From CAZSLC01 sp964607675 (GTDB taxonomy: Bacteria; Bacteroidota; Bacteroidia; Bacteroidales; UBA932), in contig CAZSLC010000006.1 of NCBI GenBank assembly GCA_964607675.1, positions 32,361 through 96,360 of the forward strand: 64,000 nucleotides of DNA, written 5' to 3'. Each line of letters starts with the position of its first letter. The first letter of the stretch is position 1. Positions 52,467 to 61,715 of the stretch are shown here, one piece after another. The notes below the pieces were generated by a model. That model had not been told where the DNA came from and ran no database searches. It saw nothing but the letters and a program-made list of their open reading frames with translations. The position numbers and the translations under genes are program-made.

Positions 52467-53591
52467 CTATATGTCGTTAGGGGTGATTTTCATGCCCTCT
52501 TTTAACTTGTCTGTCCCTTCAAAAACAATTCTATCTCCCTTTGAAAGGCCATCTTTTACTACATAGTCATTGCCAGAAATACCTGATATAGTAATATTTT
52601 TGGCAGATACTGTATTGTCTTCATTGACAATATATACCATTATTTTATCTTGCAGTTCGTAGGTTGATTTTTGTGGAATTACTACGCTCCCTCTGAATAT
52701 CGCAGGAAATCTAAGGACTCCGCTGCTCCCTGAAAGAATGTTTAGTCGAGGATTTGGGAAAATGACTTTCAATTGAATAGAGCCAGTGGCTCTGTCAATA
52801 ATACCAGTGGCAGATTCGAGTTTGCCTTTATATTGGTAAATAGTACCATCGGCAAGTTGAAGCTCTACTATACTATTTTTATTGGGGTCGTATTTGCCAG
52901 AATAGTCAGCACTATTTTTGCTTGCGGCACTCAATTTCTTTTCATCAAAAGAGAAATAGGCATAAACATCACCATCGCTTGAAATGTTGGTAAGCGGTTC
53001 TGAATTAGATGGTCCAACTAAAGAACCCTCTCTGATATAAATACGTCCTAATACGCCATCAACAGGGGCAGTAATGCGGGTATATCCCAAGTTGATGTTT
53101 GCGTTGTTGTATTGTGCAATTGCTTGATTGTATTGGGCCTCAGCTGCTTTTTGGTTGCTTTTGGCACTTTCAAGTTCGTAAGGGCTGATAATTCCTTTTG
53201 ATACCAGAGGAGTTAGCTTTCTCACCTCAAGTGATGCATTGTCCATTTGAGCCTTTGCCGATTGGACGCCTGCTTGAGCTGCATTCAAATTTTGAGTATA
53301 GTCGGCATCATCAATTCTAAAGAGGAGATCCCCTTTTTTTACATATTCACCTTCATTAACTGCAATTTTTTGGATGTAGCCTGAAATTCTTGTGCGAATC
53401 TCAATCAAAGATTGACTTTGGATTACAGCAGAATACTCTGAATATACTACGGCAGATGTTGTATCAACCACTTTGGTTTTAAAAGGAGGGGCGGTCGCTT
53501 CTTGCTCTGTGTTTTTGCAGGATGCTACTGACATCAACAATGCTATAGCAAAAATGGAGATGCAGCAGCCTATAAATTGGCTGTGTTTCAT
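52467..53591 (-). CDS. RND efflux periplasmic adaptor lipoprotein (AcrA type)
   Basis: A 374-residue membrane-fusion protein, anchored by a lipobox (SVASC, Cys25). The order is barrel-sandwich half (IRTRISGYIQKIAVNEGEYV), alpha hairpin of about 65 residues, second lipoyl half (YTRITAPVDGVLGRIYIREGSLV) and beta-barrel and membrane-proximal domains. It opens the efflux operon. No TetR or AraC regulator gene lies beside it. It starts 6 bp after the cyclophilin gene on the same strand. Confidence 0.95.
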   Translation of the reverse strand: MKHSQFIGCCISIFAIALLMSVASCKNTEQEATAPPFKTKVVDTTSAVVYSEYSAVIQSQSLIEIRTRISGYIQKIAVNEGEYVKKGDLLFRIDDADYTQNLNAAQAGVQSAKAQMDNASLEVRKLTPLVSKGIISPYELESAKSNQKAAEAQYNQAIAQYNNANINLGYTRITAPVDGVLGRIYIREGSLVGPSNSEPLTNISSDGDVYAYFSFDEKKLSAASKNSADYSGKYDPNKNSIVELQLADGTIYQYKGKLESATGIIDRATGSIQLKVIFPNPRLNILSGSSGVLRFPAIFRGSVVIPQKSTYELQDKIMVYIVNEDNTVSAKNITISGISGNDYVVKDGLSKGDRIVFEGTDKLKEGMKITPNDI

Positions 53592-53597
53592 AGCAAT

Positions 53598-54284
53598 CTA
53601 TTTGTTTATTGGTAATATGGAGATTATTCTTATTTCATTGACTGGCTGATCTTTTGCATTTGTTTGAGCAGCTGCAATTTTGTCAATCACATCAAGGCCA
53701 GAGATAGTCTCTCCAAAAATAGTGTATTGTCCGTCCAATTGGGCACAGGTCTCTGCTGATTCAACGATATAAAACTGAGATCCAGAGGATTCCATTTTAG
53801 GATTGGCTGCATTGCCACGTCTTGCTGCAGCAAGTGCCCCTTTTTTGTGTTTAAATTGTGGGAGAATTTCAGCAGGAATTGTATATCCAGGACCACCGAC
53901 TCCCCATTGTGAGGCTTTTGAAGCATCTTTTGATAGAGGATCTCCAGTCTGAATCATGAAATTCTTGATAATTCTATGGAAGAGAATGCCATCATAAAAC
54001 TGTTCAGAGGCAAGTTTGATAAAATTGTCTCTATGAAGAGGTGTCTCTTTATAAAGTTTAACTGTGATGACACCTTCTGTTGTTTTAATTTCAAATACTG
54101 GCTCCTCAGAGAGTAGAGCAGTATCAAATGCTAATTTCTTTTCCATATTTTCAATTTTTTTTACTGTATCTGACACCTCCATGTCAGTTGATTTACTATC
54201 GTTTGATTTTTTAGGTGAGCCGTTTCCACAAGAGGATAAAACAAGTATTACACCAATGATTAGGGTGAGAGTTTTGATTTTCAT
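53598..54284 (-). CDS. Cyclophilin-type peptidyl-prolyl isomerase lipoprotein
   Basis: A 228-residue exported prolyl isomerase. The lipobox is VLSSC (Cys19); residues 20-65 are a polar linker and the rest is a cyclophilin domain: GILFHRIIKNFMIQTGDP, GSQFYIVESAETCAQLDGQYTIFG. The catalytic Arg and most pocket residues are kept. It helps folding in the periplasm. A -7 box (TATTTTTG, minus strand 54331-54338) lies upstream. It may be cotranscribed with the efflux adaptor 6 bp downstream. Confidence 0.93.
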   Translation of the reverse strand: MKIKTLTLIIGVILVLSSCGNGSPKKSNDSKSTDMEVSDTVKKIENMEKKLAFDTALLSEEPVFEIKTTEGVITVKLYKETPLHRDNFIKLASEQFYDGILFHRIIKNFMIQTGDPLSKDASKASQWGVGGPGYTIPAEILPQFKHKKGALAAARRGNAANPKMESSGSQFYIVESAETCAQLDGQYTIFGETISGLDVIDKIAAAQTNAKDQPVNEIRIISILPINK

Positions 54285-54385
54285 AAGCTTATAATTTATT
54301 TATTGATAATCGATTTTCAATAGTTCACTGCAAAAATACTTAATCAATTATTCTGTTCATAATTTTTTAGCACTTTTTGAATTAC

Positions 54386-54417
54386 TTTGTGTTTATTAAA
54401 GTATTAAGTTATTTTTG
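54386..54417 (+). promoter_or_regulatory. Promoter of C69 peptidase gene
   Basis: TTTG at 54386-54389, a 20-bp spacer and TATTTTTG at 54410-54417 match the Bacteroidota promoter and lie 26 nt before the ATG at 54444. Confidence 0.8.
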
Positions 54418-54443
54418 TGTTATAATATATAATATTCTCAGAT

Positions 54444-56087
54444 ATGAATCGCCTTTTTATTATTACTCTTCTAATCTTATTATTAGCCTCTTATGACACT
54501 ACATCGGCTTGTACTGCAATAGTAGCAGGGAAAAAAGCCACCATTGATGGGAGTGTCCTTAACTCTCACACAGATTGTGGCTCTGATAGCCGAATTAGGA
54601 TAGTTCCTGGTAGGGTGTTTGCTAAAGGGGCTATGGCTGATGTATTTTGGGGCATGCTTGATAACGGACGTCCCCTTGCTGACAATGGTAAAGTGATTGG
54701 CCAGATTCCACAGGTGGAACGAACTTATACTTATTTTCACTCATCATGTTCTCATATCAATGAATTTCAGTTATGCATTGGAGAGAGTACAACCAGTCAA
54801 AGGGCTGAATTGAGGTTTGCTTTAGGGGAAGGAGATCAAATAATAACACAAGAGCAGGCTGTGGTTTTTGCTCTGCAACGTTGTAAAACGGCCCGTGAGG
54901 CTTTGGATCTGATCACCTCTTTGGTTGAAGAGTACGGATTTCTCCCCTCCTGTATTGAGGAGTCTGAACTTTTGACAATAGCTGACCCCGATGAAGTGTG
55001 GATACTCGAATTGGTATCGGTGGGTAAAGGGTGGAAAAGAGGAAGTGGAAAACTCGGAGCAGTTTGGGCAGCTCAAAGGCTCCCCGATGATCATGTAGCT
55101 GTTATTTCAAATTGGAGTGTCATCAAAGAGATAGACCTTTCTAAACCAGAAAGTTTTAAAGCAAGTGCTAATTATCAAGAAGTGGCAATAGAGCATGGTT
55201 GGTGGGATCCAAATGGCACTATGCCATTCGTATGGAGCAATGTCTATGGGGGTATGACTCCTCTTGAAGCCCACACAGGGAGACAATGGCTTTTTAATGC
55301 TATCTATAACCCTGATTTAAAGGAGCTACCCAATAGATGGACAAAAGACCCATATCAAAATCTGAACCAATATTTTGCAACTATAGAAGCCATTTCCATA
55401 TATCCTGTTTCATTTAAACCAAATAAGCTCTTTTCTATTAAGGATATTATGGATTTTCAACGTCAGACATTTACAGGAACTATTTATGATAAAGAGAATG
55501 ATGCTGTATGGTATATTCCGAGTGCAGACGGAAAGACTCTGGAAAAAAGCAAACTCGCAACACCATTTCCAAGTGCAGAATTACAAAAGTTGTTGAAAAC
55601 TAACAGACGCCGTCTTACTGCACGTGTTGATGGAGAATATGGTCAATGCACTCAATTGAGAGGTTGGCTACCAGATGCAATAGGGGCAATTTATTGGGTA
55701 TATCAAGACAATGCCTATACATCTCCATACATACCATTTTATTGTGGAATGACCCAAACTCCGTTGGCTTATCAAGAGTACGATCCCTCCCATTATTCTT
55801 CTACATCTGTGAGATGGGCTATCGACGAAATTGACAACATGTTGAATATGTGTTATCAAGAAGCTAAAATAGATCTCTTGAATGCGAGAGCTCCTATGGA
55901 AGAGTCTTTCTTTCAAAGAAATGTTGAGATTGAAAAACAATACATGGAGATAGATAAAAAAAACCATGCAAAGGCTGTACAACTTCTAAATAACTATGCT
56001 CAAGAGTGTTGTGATACCATCATGAAAGTATATCGCAATCTACACAACACACTAATCGTTAAATATACAAATAACAAAATGAAGTAG
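54444..56087 (+). CDS. Peptidase family C69 dipeptidase
   Basis: A 547-residue Ntn-hydrolase of family C69 (PepD type). After the signal peptide (ending TTSA) the mature N-terminal Cys23 in ACTAIVAGKKATIDGS is the nucleophile exposed by cleavage. HTDCGSDSRIR, DPDEVWILELVSVG and the region FVWSNVYGGMTPLEAHTGRQW also fit. It should cleave dipeptides in the periplasm and, together with the DPP IV-type gene, suggests peptide fermentation. It has its own promoter and a 35-bp gap before the patatin gene. Confidence 0.93.
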   Translation: MNRLFIITLLILLLASYDTTSACTAIVAGKKATIDGSVLNSHTDCGSDSRIRIVPGRVFAKGAMADVFWGMLDNGRPLADNGKVIGQIPQVERTYTYFHSSCSHINEFQLCIGESTTSQRAELRFALGEGDQIITQEQAVVFALQRCKTAREALDLITSLVEEYGFLPSCIEESELLTIADPDEVWILELVSVGKGWKRGSGKLGAVWAAQRLPDDHVAVISNWSVIKEIDLSKPESFKASANYQEVAIEHGWWDPNGTMPFVWSNVYGGMTPLEAHTGRQWLFNAIYNPDLKELPNRWTKDPYQNLNQYFATIEAISIYPVSFKPNKLFSIKDIMDFQRQTFTGTIYDKENDAVWYIPSADGKTLEKSKLATPFPSAELQKLLKTNRRRLTARVDGEYGQCTQLRGWLPDAIGAIYWVYQDNAYTSPYIPFYCGMTQTPLAYQEYDPSHYSSTSVRWAIDEIDNMLNMCYQEAKIDLLNARAPMEESFFQRNVEIEKQYMEIDKKNHAKAVQLLNNYAQECCDTIMKVYRNLHNTLIVKYTNNKMK

Positions 56088-56110
56088 TTTCTTTTCGCAA
56101 TGCAAATTAT

Positions 56111-56118
56111 TACCTTTG
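56111..56118 (+). promoter_or_regulatory. -7 box of patatin-barrel gene
   Basis: TACCTTTG ends 4 nt before the ATG at 56123. A near-match TTTC at 56088-56091 lies 19 bp upstream at the -33 position. Confidence 0.6.
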
Positions 56119-56122
56119 AAGT

Positions 56123-58447
56123 ATGAAATGCAAAAACATCCTATTATTACTTTTCTTCATTCTATTAAGTAGTTACATCCCTGCACAATCAGTTGGTTTG
56201 GTACTAAGTGGTGGTGGAGCCAAGGGACTTTCGCATATAGGAGTGATTAAGGCTCTTGAGGAGAATGGCATCCCAATCGACTATGTATCAGGCACATCTA
56301 TAGGAGCAATAGTTGGTGGAATGTATGCTATTGGACTTTCTCCAGAAGAGATGATTGCCCTTATCAAATCGGAGGAGTTTGGTTATTGGTACAAAGGGGA
56401 GTTTGAAAGGGATTATGCATCTTATATTTACAGAGGAAGAAGCACCCCTGCTATGTTGAGTCTCAATGTGGCACAGAGTTACAAAAAGGATGGCACCCGT
56501 AACGGTTTGAAACTCTCTCTCCCCACAAGTATTATTTCTCCATATCCGATGGATATTGCCTTTATGCAGCTATTTTCTACCTCTTCAGCTGCAGCAAATT
56601 ATGATTTTAATAATTTGATGATCCCATTTTTTTGTGTTTCTGCTGATATATTGAAAAAACAGGCATTTGTTACGGATAAGGGTGATTTGGGCTCTGCAAT
56701 AAGGGCCTCAATGACCTACCCAGGCTATTTCAAACCCATCTCTATTGATAGCACGATACTATTTGATGGGGGATTTTATAACAATTTTCCATGGAAATTG
56801 ACAAAGACAAAATATAATCCTGACTATATAATTGGGGTGAAATGTGTATTGGGAGAGGCCTCTTCTCCTAAGTTGGATGATCCAATATCGCTTCTTGAAA
56901 CGATGGTGACGATAGATACAGATTACTCTTTTTTGGCCCCTGAAGAGGGAATTATCATTGCTGGAAAATATGATTATGGATTGATGGAGTTTGACGCAGT
57001 TGACCAACTTGTTGAACTTGGGTATCAAAATGCCCTTAAGGAGATACCAAAAATTAAAACGATGTTAGCCAGGGAGGTACCATTGGAAGATGTGACACAA
57101 AAGAGGGTGGAGTTTAGAAAAAAATGCTCAGAACTCAGATTCAACGACATAGAAATCAAAGGGAATATGTCTGATGTTGAGGGAGAGTATATTAAAAATA
57201 CAATTACAGGGTTGAGGGATACATTCTCTTTTGATCAGGCAAAAAGGGGCTGCTACAGAGTTATTGCAAGTAATACTATCAACTCTTTTCACCCAATAGC
57301 GAGAATGAATAAAGATTCGCTATACACACTTTCCATTCAAGCAGATAAAAAAAATTTATATACTTTTTCAATAGGGGGCAATATCTCCTCATCCTCACTC
57401 AATCAAGGGTATATAGCTCTTTCCCAAACGCGCTCGGCTCAATATCCATGGAGAACCACTCTCGATTTTGATATAGGGCAATATTATACTGGAGCTGGTT
57501 TTTATTGGAGACAGGACATCAATCCAGAACCACTATTTTATTACAACATAGACCTTGCTATTCATCGATTTGATTATTTTACAAGTAGCCAAAGTATTTT
57601 TATATCAAATTCGTTATCAAGTAAAATACAAGAAAATGAAATATACTTCACGTTCAATGCTGGAGTGCCCCTTTCAACTAAGCGAAATATTTTATTCGAG
57701 ATGGGTGCTACGGTGGCTGGATTGTGGTACAATTATTTTAACACCAATGAATTTTCAAAATACGACACGCCCGATAAAACTCAAATCACTTTAATTACTC
57801 CGAGAATACTATTTAAAGAGAATACGTTAGATTTTCCAATTTACCCCACTAATGGAAGAAAATGGGATTTTGATGTGAGATATATGTATTCAATTGAAAA
57901 TTACAGGCCAGGGTCATTGTCTCCAAATTCTAAGGAGGAGTTAAAATCGGAAAGCAATATTTTTATGGCATCTTTTAATTTTGAGAATTATCCAAAAATC
58001 TCAAAGTGGTTCACTCTCGGTTTTAGATTAGATCTTGCATTTACTAAAGGTATGAATTATACAGGATATATCCCCTCTGTGCTCATGCTCCCTACATTCA
58101 AACCAACAGCACATAGTAGTACTCTATTTCTTGATAATTATTCGGCTCCAATATATGCAGCTGCCTCTATATCTCCTATTTTTGAGGTTTTTTCAAATAT
58201 TTTTATTCACTCTACATTTTCATACTTTCAACCATACAAAAGGCTAATCAACCAAGGTGAGGGAAAGTTTGTTTATTCAGATCCATTTCCTATGGGAAGT
58301 TTCTTAGGGAATCTTGCCTTAGTATGGCAATCACCAGTCGGTCCTATATCTATCTCATGTGCATATTATAATAAATCTGAAACCAAATGGTATCCTCAAT
58401 TCAATATAGGATATTTGCTCTTTAGAAACAGGGCTAAGCAAAACTAA
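56123..58447 (+). CDS. Patatin phospholipase with C-terminal outer-membrane barrel
   Basis: A 774-residue exported protein. A signal peptide (to about residue 21) is followed by a patatin domain: oxyanion loop GGGAKG, nucleophile GTSIG (Ser59) and DGG with Asp215. A POTRA-like region follows (residues 335-400), and the last 370 residues are a beta-barrel of the BamA/surface-antigen type. This is the layout of PlpD-like type Vd autotransporters. It should hydrolyse phospholipids at or beyond the outer membrane. It heads the run to flippase, dut and murF. Confidence 0.93.
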   Translation: MKCKNILLLLFFILLSSYIPAQSVGLVLSGGGAKGLSHIGVIKALEENGIPIDYVSGTSIGAIVGGMYAIGLSPEEMIALIKSEEFGYWYKGEFERDYASYIYRGRSTPAMLSLNVAQSYKKDGTRNGLKLSLPTSIISPYPMDIAFMQLFSTSSAAANYDFNNLMIPFFCVSADILKKQAFVTDKGDLGSAIRASMTYPGYFKPISIDSTILFDGGFYNNFPWKLTKTKYNPDYIIGVKCVLGEASSPKLDDPISLLETMVTIDTDYSFLAPEEGIIIAGKYDYGLMEFDAVDQLVELGYQNALKEIPKIKTMLAREVPLEDVTQKRVEFRKKCSELRFNDIEIKGNMSDVEGEYIKNTITGLRDTFSFDQAKRGCYRVIASNTINSFHPIARMNKDSLYTLSIQADKKNLYTFSIGGNISSSSLNQGYIALSQTRSAQYPWRTTLDFDIGQYYTGAGFYWRQDINPEPLFYYNIDLAIHRFDYFTSSQSIFISNSLSSKIQENEIYFTFNAGVPLSTKRNILFEMGATVAGLWYNYFNTNEFSKYDTPDKTQITLITPRILFKENTLDFPIYPTNGRKWDFDVRYMYSIENYRPGSLSPNSKEELKSESNIFMASFNFENYPKISKWFTLGFRLDLAFTKGMNYTGYIPSVLMLPTFKPTAHSSTLFLDNYSAPIYAAASISPIFEVFSNIFIHSTFSYFQPYKRLINQGEGKFVYSDPFPMGSFLGNLALVWQSPVGPISISCAYYNKSETKWYPQFNIGYLLFRNRAKQN

Positions 58448-58452
58448 ATGAT

Positions 58453-59928
58453 ATGGAAAATAAACAAGTGTTGAAGAGGCTGGCAGGGGATACGGCCATT
58501 TACGGAATGAGCACGATATTGGCCCGTTTTATTAATTTCCTTTTTCTCCCCCTCTACACCTATTTCCTATCAACCACCGATTATGGAGTATTGACAGAGT
58601 TTATGGCCTATATAGCTATGTTCCAAGTTCTTTTAGTTATGGGTCTTGAGACGGGGTGCTTTAGGTATGCCAATAAAGAGGGTTATGAGCCGCAGAGTGT
58701 CTTTTCAAATGCAATATTATCAGTATCGATCATCTCTTTACTTTTTCTATTGATAATGATATTCTTTGGAGGACCTATCTCCAAGGTGATGGGTTATGAA
58801 GGATACTATATATGTTATGTATATATCGGAGTGATCCTTGCAATAGATTCAGTCACAGCAATTTTCTTTGCCAAATTGAGATATGAGTTGAAAGCCTGGA
58901 AATTTGCGATTTTTAAAACAATAAAGATCCTGACAGAAACTGGGACCAATCTCCTTCTTTTCTTATGGTTGCCCCACTATGCCACTACTCACCCCGATAC
59001 TTTTATATTGAAATTAGTCTCCCCTACACCTGATTTTTCATATCCAGTATTTGCCATTTGTGTTAGTTGTCTTGTAGCTCTCCTTTTATTTTTACCAGAT
59101 ATTATCAAATTTAAATTTAAATTTGATTTTAAGGTGTGGAAAAATCTACTTTGGTATTCATTGCCATTGATGGTAGCAGGGCTTCCTGGGGTTATAAATG
59201 ATTTTCTTGATAGAATATTGTTCAGATTTTTCAATATAAACGATGCACTGTGGCGTTCCGATTTGGGGGTCTATCAAGCGGCTGTAAAGGTGGCTGTAAT
59301 AATGTCTCTGTTTGTACAGATGTTTCGATTTGCAGCAGAGCCATTTTTCTTTTCAAAAGCAAAGGAAAAAGGGTCCAAGGAGCTATATGCAAAGGTGATG
59401 GAGTACTTTGTGGCATTCTGTATGTTTATTTTCCTTGGAATAGTATTTTATATAGACATAATAGAGTATATAGTTGGAAGAGATTTTAGAGTTGGGATGG
59501 ATATAGTTCCAATCATGCTCTTATCTTATGTGATGTTAGGGATGTTGTTTAATGTATCAATGTGGTATAAACTCTCGGATAAATCATCTTATGCTATCTA
59601 TATCACAATATCGGGATTAATAGTAACGGCCCTCATTAATGTCTTCTTCCTACCCCTCTATTCTTACTGGGCTGCTGCATGGGGACATTTTATGAGTTAT
59701 TTTGTGATGTTGGTTATCAGTGTTCTTTTGGGGAATAAATATTATAAAATTCCATACAAATGGGGCAAAATATTTTTTATAATTGCATTAGCCCTCGTGT
59801 TGTATGGTGTCAGTCTCTTTATCCCTGACAGTTTCAATATCGTTGCGGCTTTGGCTATAAAGAGTGCACTAATTGTGCTCTATTTAGCAATATATTATTT
59901 TACACAGATAAAAAAAGTTAGAGTATGA
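58453..59928 (+). CDS. Polysaccharide/lipid flippase (MATE/MVF superfamily)
   Basis: A 491-residue protein with about fourteen transmembrane helices and the N-terminal LAGDTAIYGMSTILARFINFLFLPLYTYFLS typical of Wzx-like flippases of the polysaccharide transporter family. It probably exports a lipid-linked saccharide, but the glycan is not identifiable; no glycan locus is next to it. It lies 5 bp after the patatin gene and overlaps dut by 4 nt, so it is cotranscribed with both. Confidence 0.9.
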   Translation: MENKQVLKRLAGDTAIYGMSTILARFINFLFLPLYTYFLSTTDYGVLTEFMAYIAMFQVLLVMGLETGCFRYANKEGYEPQSVFSNAILSVSIISLLFLLIMIFFGGPISKVMGYEGYYICYVYIGVILAIDSVTAIFFAKLRYELKAWKFAIFKTIKILTETGTNLLLFLWLPHYATTHPDTFILKLVSPTPDFSYPVFAICVSCLVALLLFLPDIIKFKFKFDFKVWKNLLWYSLPLMVAGLPGVINDFLDRILFRFFNINDALWRSDLGVYQAAVKVAVIMSLFVQMFRFAAEPFFFSKAKEKGSKELYAKVMEYFVAFCMFIFLGIVFYIDIIEYIVGRDFRVGMDIVPIMLLSYVMLGMLFNVSMWYKLSDKSSYAIYITISGLIVTALINVFFLPLYSYWAAAWGHFMSYFVMLVISVLLGNKYYKIPYKWGKIFFIIALALVLYGVSLFIPDSFNIVAALAIKSALIVLYLAIYYFTQIKKVRV

Positions 59929-60356
59929 AGGTAAAGATTGTAAATGATTCGACATTCGAGCTCCCATTCTATGCTACGGAATTTTCTGCAGGAATGGATC
60001 TAAAGGCAAATATTATTGAACCCATTCTCCTCCATCCTTTAGAGAGGACTATTGTTCCCACTGGGATTTATATTGAGCTTCCTCAAGGATATGAGGCACA
60101 AATTAGGCCCCGAAGTGGCTTGGCGGCAAAACACGGCATTTCTATAGTGAATTCCCCTGGCACCATTGATGCTGACTACAGAGGTGAAATAAAAGTTATT
60201 TTGGTCAATCTTTCCTCGGAGCCATTTACCATCAATAATGGGGAGAGAATAGCTCAAATGGTGGTGGCGCAATTCGAAAAAGTAGAGTGGGAGGAGGTCA
60301 AATCTCTCGAAGATACTAAAAGAGGGGTAGGTGGATTTGGTTCAACAGGAAAATAA
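59925..60356 (+). CDS. dut: Deoxyuridine 5'-triphosphate nucleotidohydrolase
   Basis: Dut hydrolyses dUTP to dUMP, protecting DNA from uracil. The 143-residue trimeric enzyme has all five motifs: AGMDLKAN, PRSGLAAK, VNSPGTIDADYRGEI, RIAQMVV and RGVGGFGSTGK. The ATGA overlap with the flippase gene shows translational coupling of a nucleotide enzyme to an envelope gene. murF starts 6 bp downstream. Confidence 0.97.
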   Translation: MKVKIVNDSTFELPFYATEFSAGMDLKANIIEPILLHPLERTIVPTGIYIELPQGYEAQIRPRSGLAAKHGISIVNSPGTIDADYRGEIKVILVNLSSEPFTINNGERIAQMVVAQFEKVEWEEVKSLEDTKRGVGGFGSTGK

Positions 60357-60362
60357 CTCAAA

Positions 60363-61706
60363 ATGATAGAAATTTATAAAAAATTCCAGGCCTCTGATGG
60401 AGTGACAACAGATAGTAGAAAAGTTGGAAAGAACCAGCTCTTCTTTGCATTGAAGGGGGACAATTTCGATGGGAATAAATTTGCGGAACAAGCCGTTGCA
60501 GATGGTGCCATCTGTGCAGTAGTTGATAAGGAGAGTGAAATTGGGAGAAGAATCATCTCTGAAAAAGGAGTTTCCGATAGAGATAAATACATTGTGGTTG
60601 ACAATACCCTTGCCGCCCTTCAAGACTTGGCAAGATGGAATCGATCGCAGTACAATATTCCAGTAATAGCAATCACAGGAACTAATGGAAAGACCACCAC
60701 AAAGGAGTTAGTCAGTAGTGTCCTTGCTGCAAAATACCATGTAGTATGCACTCAAGGCAACCTAAATAACCATATAGGAGTCCCTATGACACTGCTCAAC
60801 ATCAATGCATCAACAGAGATTGCGGTGGTGGAAATGGGAGCGAGTGCACCAAAAGAGATAGAGGCATTAGTTAATATAGCACTCCCCACTTATGGATTGA
60901 TTACCAATGTTGGGAAAGCTCACCTTTTGGGCTTTGGCTCCTTTGAAGGGGTTATGCGGACCAAAGGGGAACTCTATGACTACCTTCAACGGTGTGCAGA
61001 CATTGCATTTTACAACATTGACAATCAGCACCTCAGAACAATGGTGTCGCAAAGACCCGATTTGAGAGTCTCTCCCTACGGACTTAACTACTCAGGTGCA
61101 GAGATAATGACCGTTGATGAGGAACATCCTTTTTTAAGAATTTCTATGCCAGAGAAGGGTGTCATTGAGACCAATCTCATCGGAGGATATAACGCCGACA
61201 ATGTGATGGCAGCAATAGCAGTGGGTGATTTCTTTAAAGTCCCATTTAACAAGATAGTTGATGTAATAGCTCACTATCATCCCACTAACAATCGTTCAGA
61301 ATTAAAGAGAAGTTATAACAATCTTTTGGTAATTGATGCATATAACGCAAATCCAACGAGCATGATGGCATCGTTAAAAAATTTTGAAGCCACATTGTTT
61401 CCCCACAAGGTACTTATTCTCGGCGATATGAGAGAGTTAGGAGAGGATTCTTTCAACGAACATACCATAGTGATGGAGTATGCCTCTTCGATGAGAGTTG
61501 AGAAGGTCATTTATGTCGGAGCAGAATTTGGACTTCACCAGGATAAAGGGAAACCAACAATAGTACATGAAGGAAAAGAGGTGCGATTTTTTGCCTCTGT
61601 TGTTGATTTAGTAAGCTACCTTCAAACCTCTCCATTGATCAATAAAACCATATTGATAAAGGGCTCTAATGGCATTAAATTGCAATCGATAGTGGGAATG
61701 TTATAG
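60363..61706 (+). CDS. murF: UDP-MurNAc-tripeptide--D-Ala-D-Ala ligase
   Basis: MurF adds D-Ala-D-Ala to the UDP-MurNAc tripeptide, the last cytoplasmic step of peptidoglycan precursor synthesis. The 447-residue protein has N-terminal VTTDSRKVGKNQLFFALKG, the ATP loop ITGTNGKTTTKEL, EMGASAPKEI, the middle-domain GGYNADNVMAAIAV and C-terminal DAYNANPTSM, all standard. It is apart from the usual mur cluster, as is common in Bacteroidota. It ends 9 bp from the convergent GT2 gene. Confidence 0.97.
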   Translation: MIEIYKKFQASDGVTTDSRKVGKNQLFFALKGDNFDGNKFAEQAVADGAICAVVDKESEIGRRIISEKGVSDRDKYIVVDNTLAALQDLARWNRSQYNIPVIAITGTNGKTTTKELVSSVLAAKYHVVCTQGNLNNHIGVPMTLLNINASTEIAVVEMGASAPKEIEALVNIALPTYGLITNVGKAHLLGFGSFEGVMRTKGELYDYLQRCADIAFYNIDNQHLRTMVSQRPDLRVSPYGLNYSGAEIMTVDEEHPFLRISMPEKGVIETNLIGGYNADNVMAAIAVGDFFKVPFNKIVDVIAHYHPTNNRSELKRSYNNLLVIDAYNANPTSMMASLKNFEATLFPHKVLILGDMRELGEDSFNEHTIVMEYASSMRVEKVIYVGAEFGLHQDKGKPTIVHEGKEVRFFASVVDLVSYLQTSPLINKTILIKGSNGIKLQSIVGML

Positions 61707-61715
61707 TTGATATTT

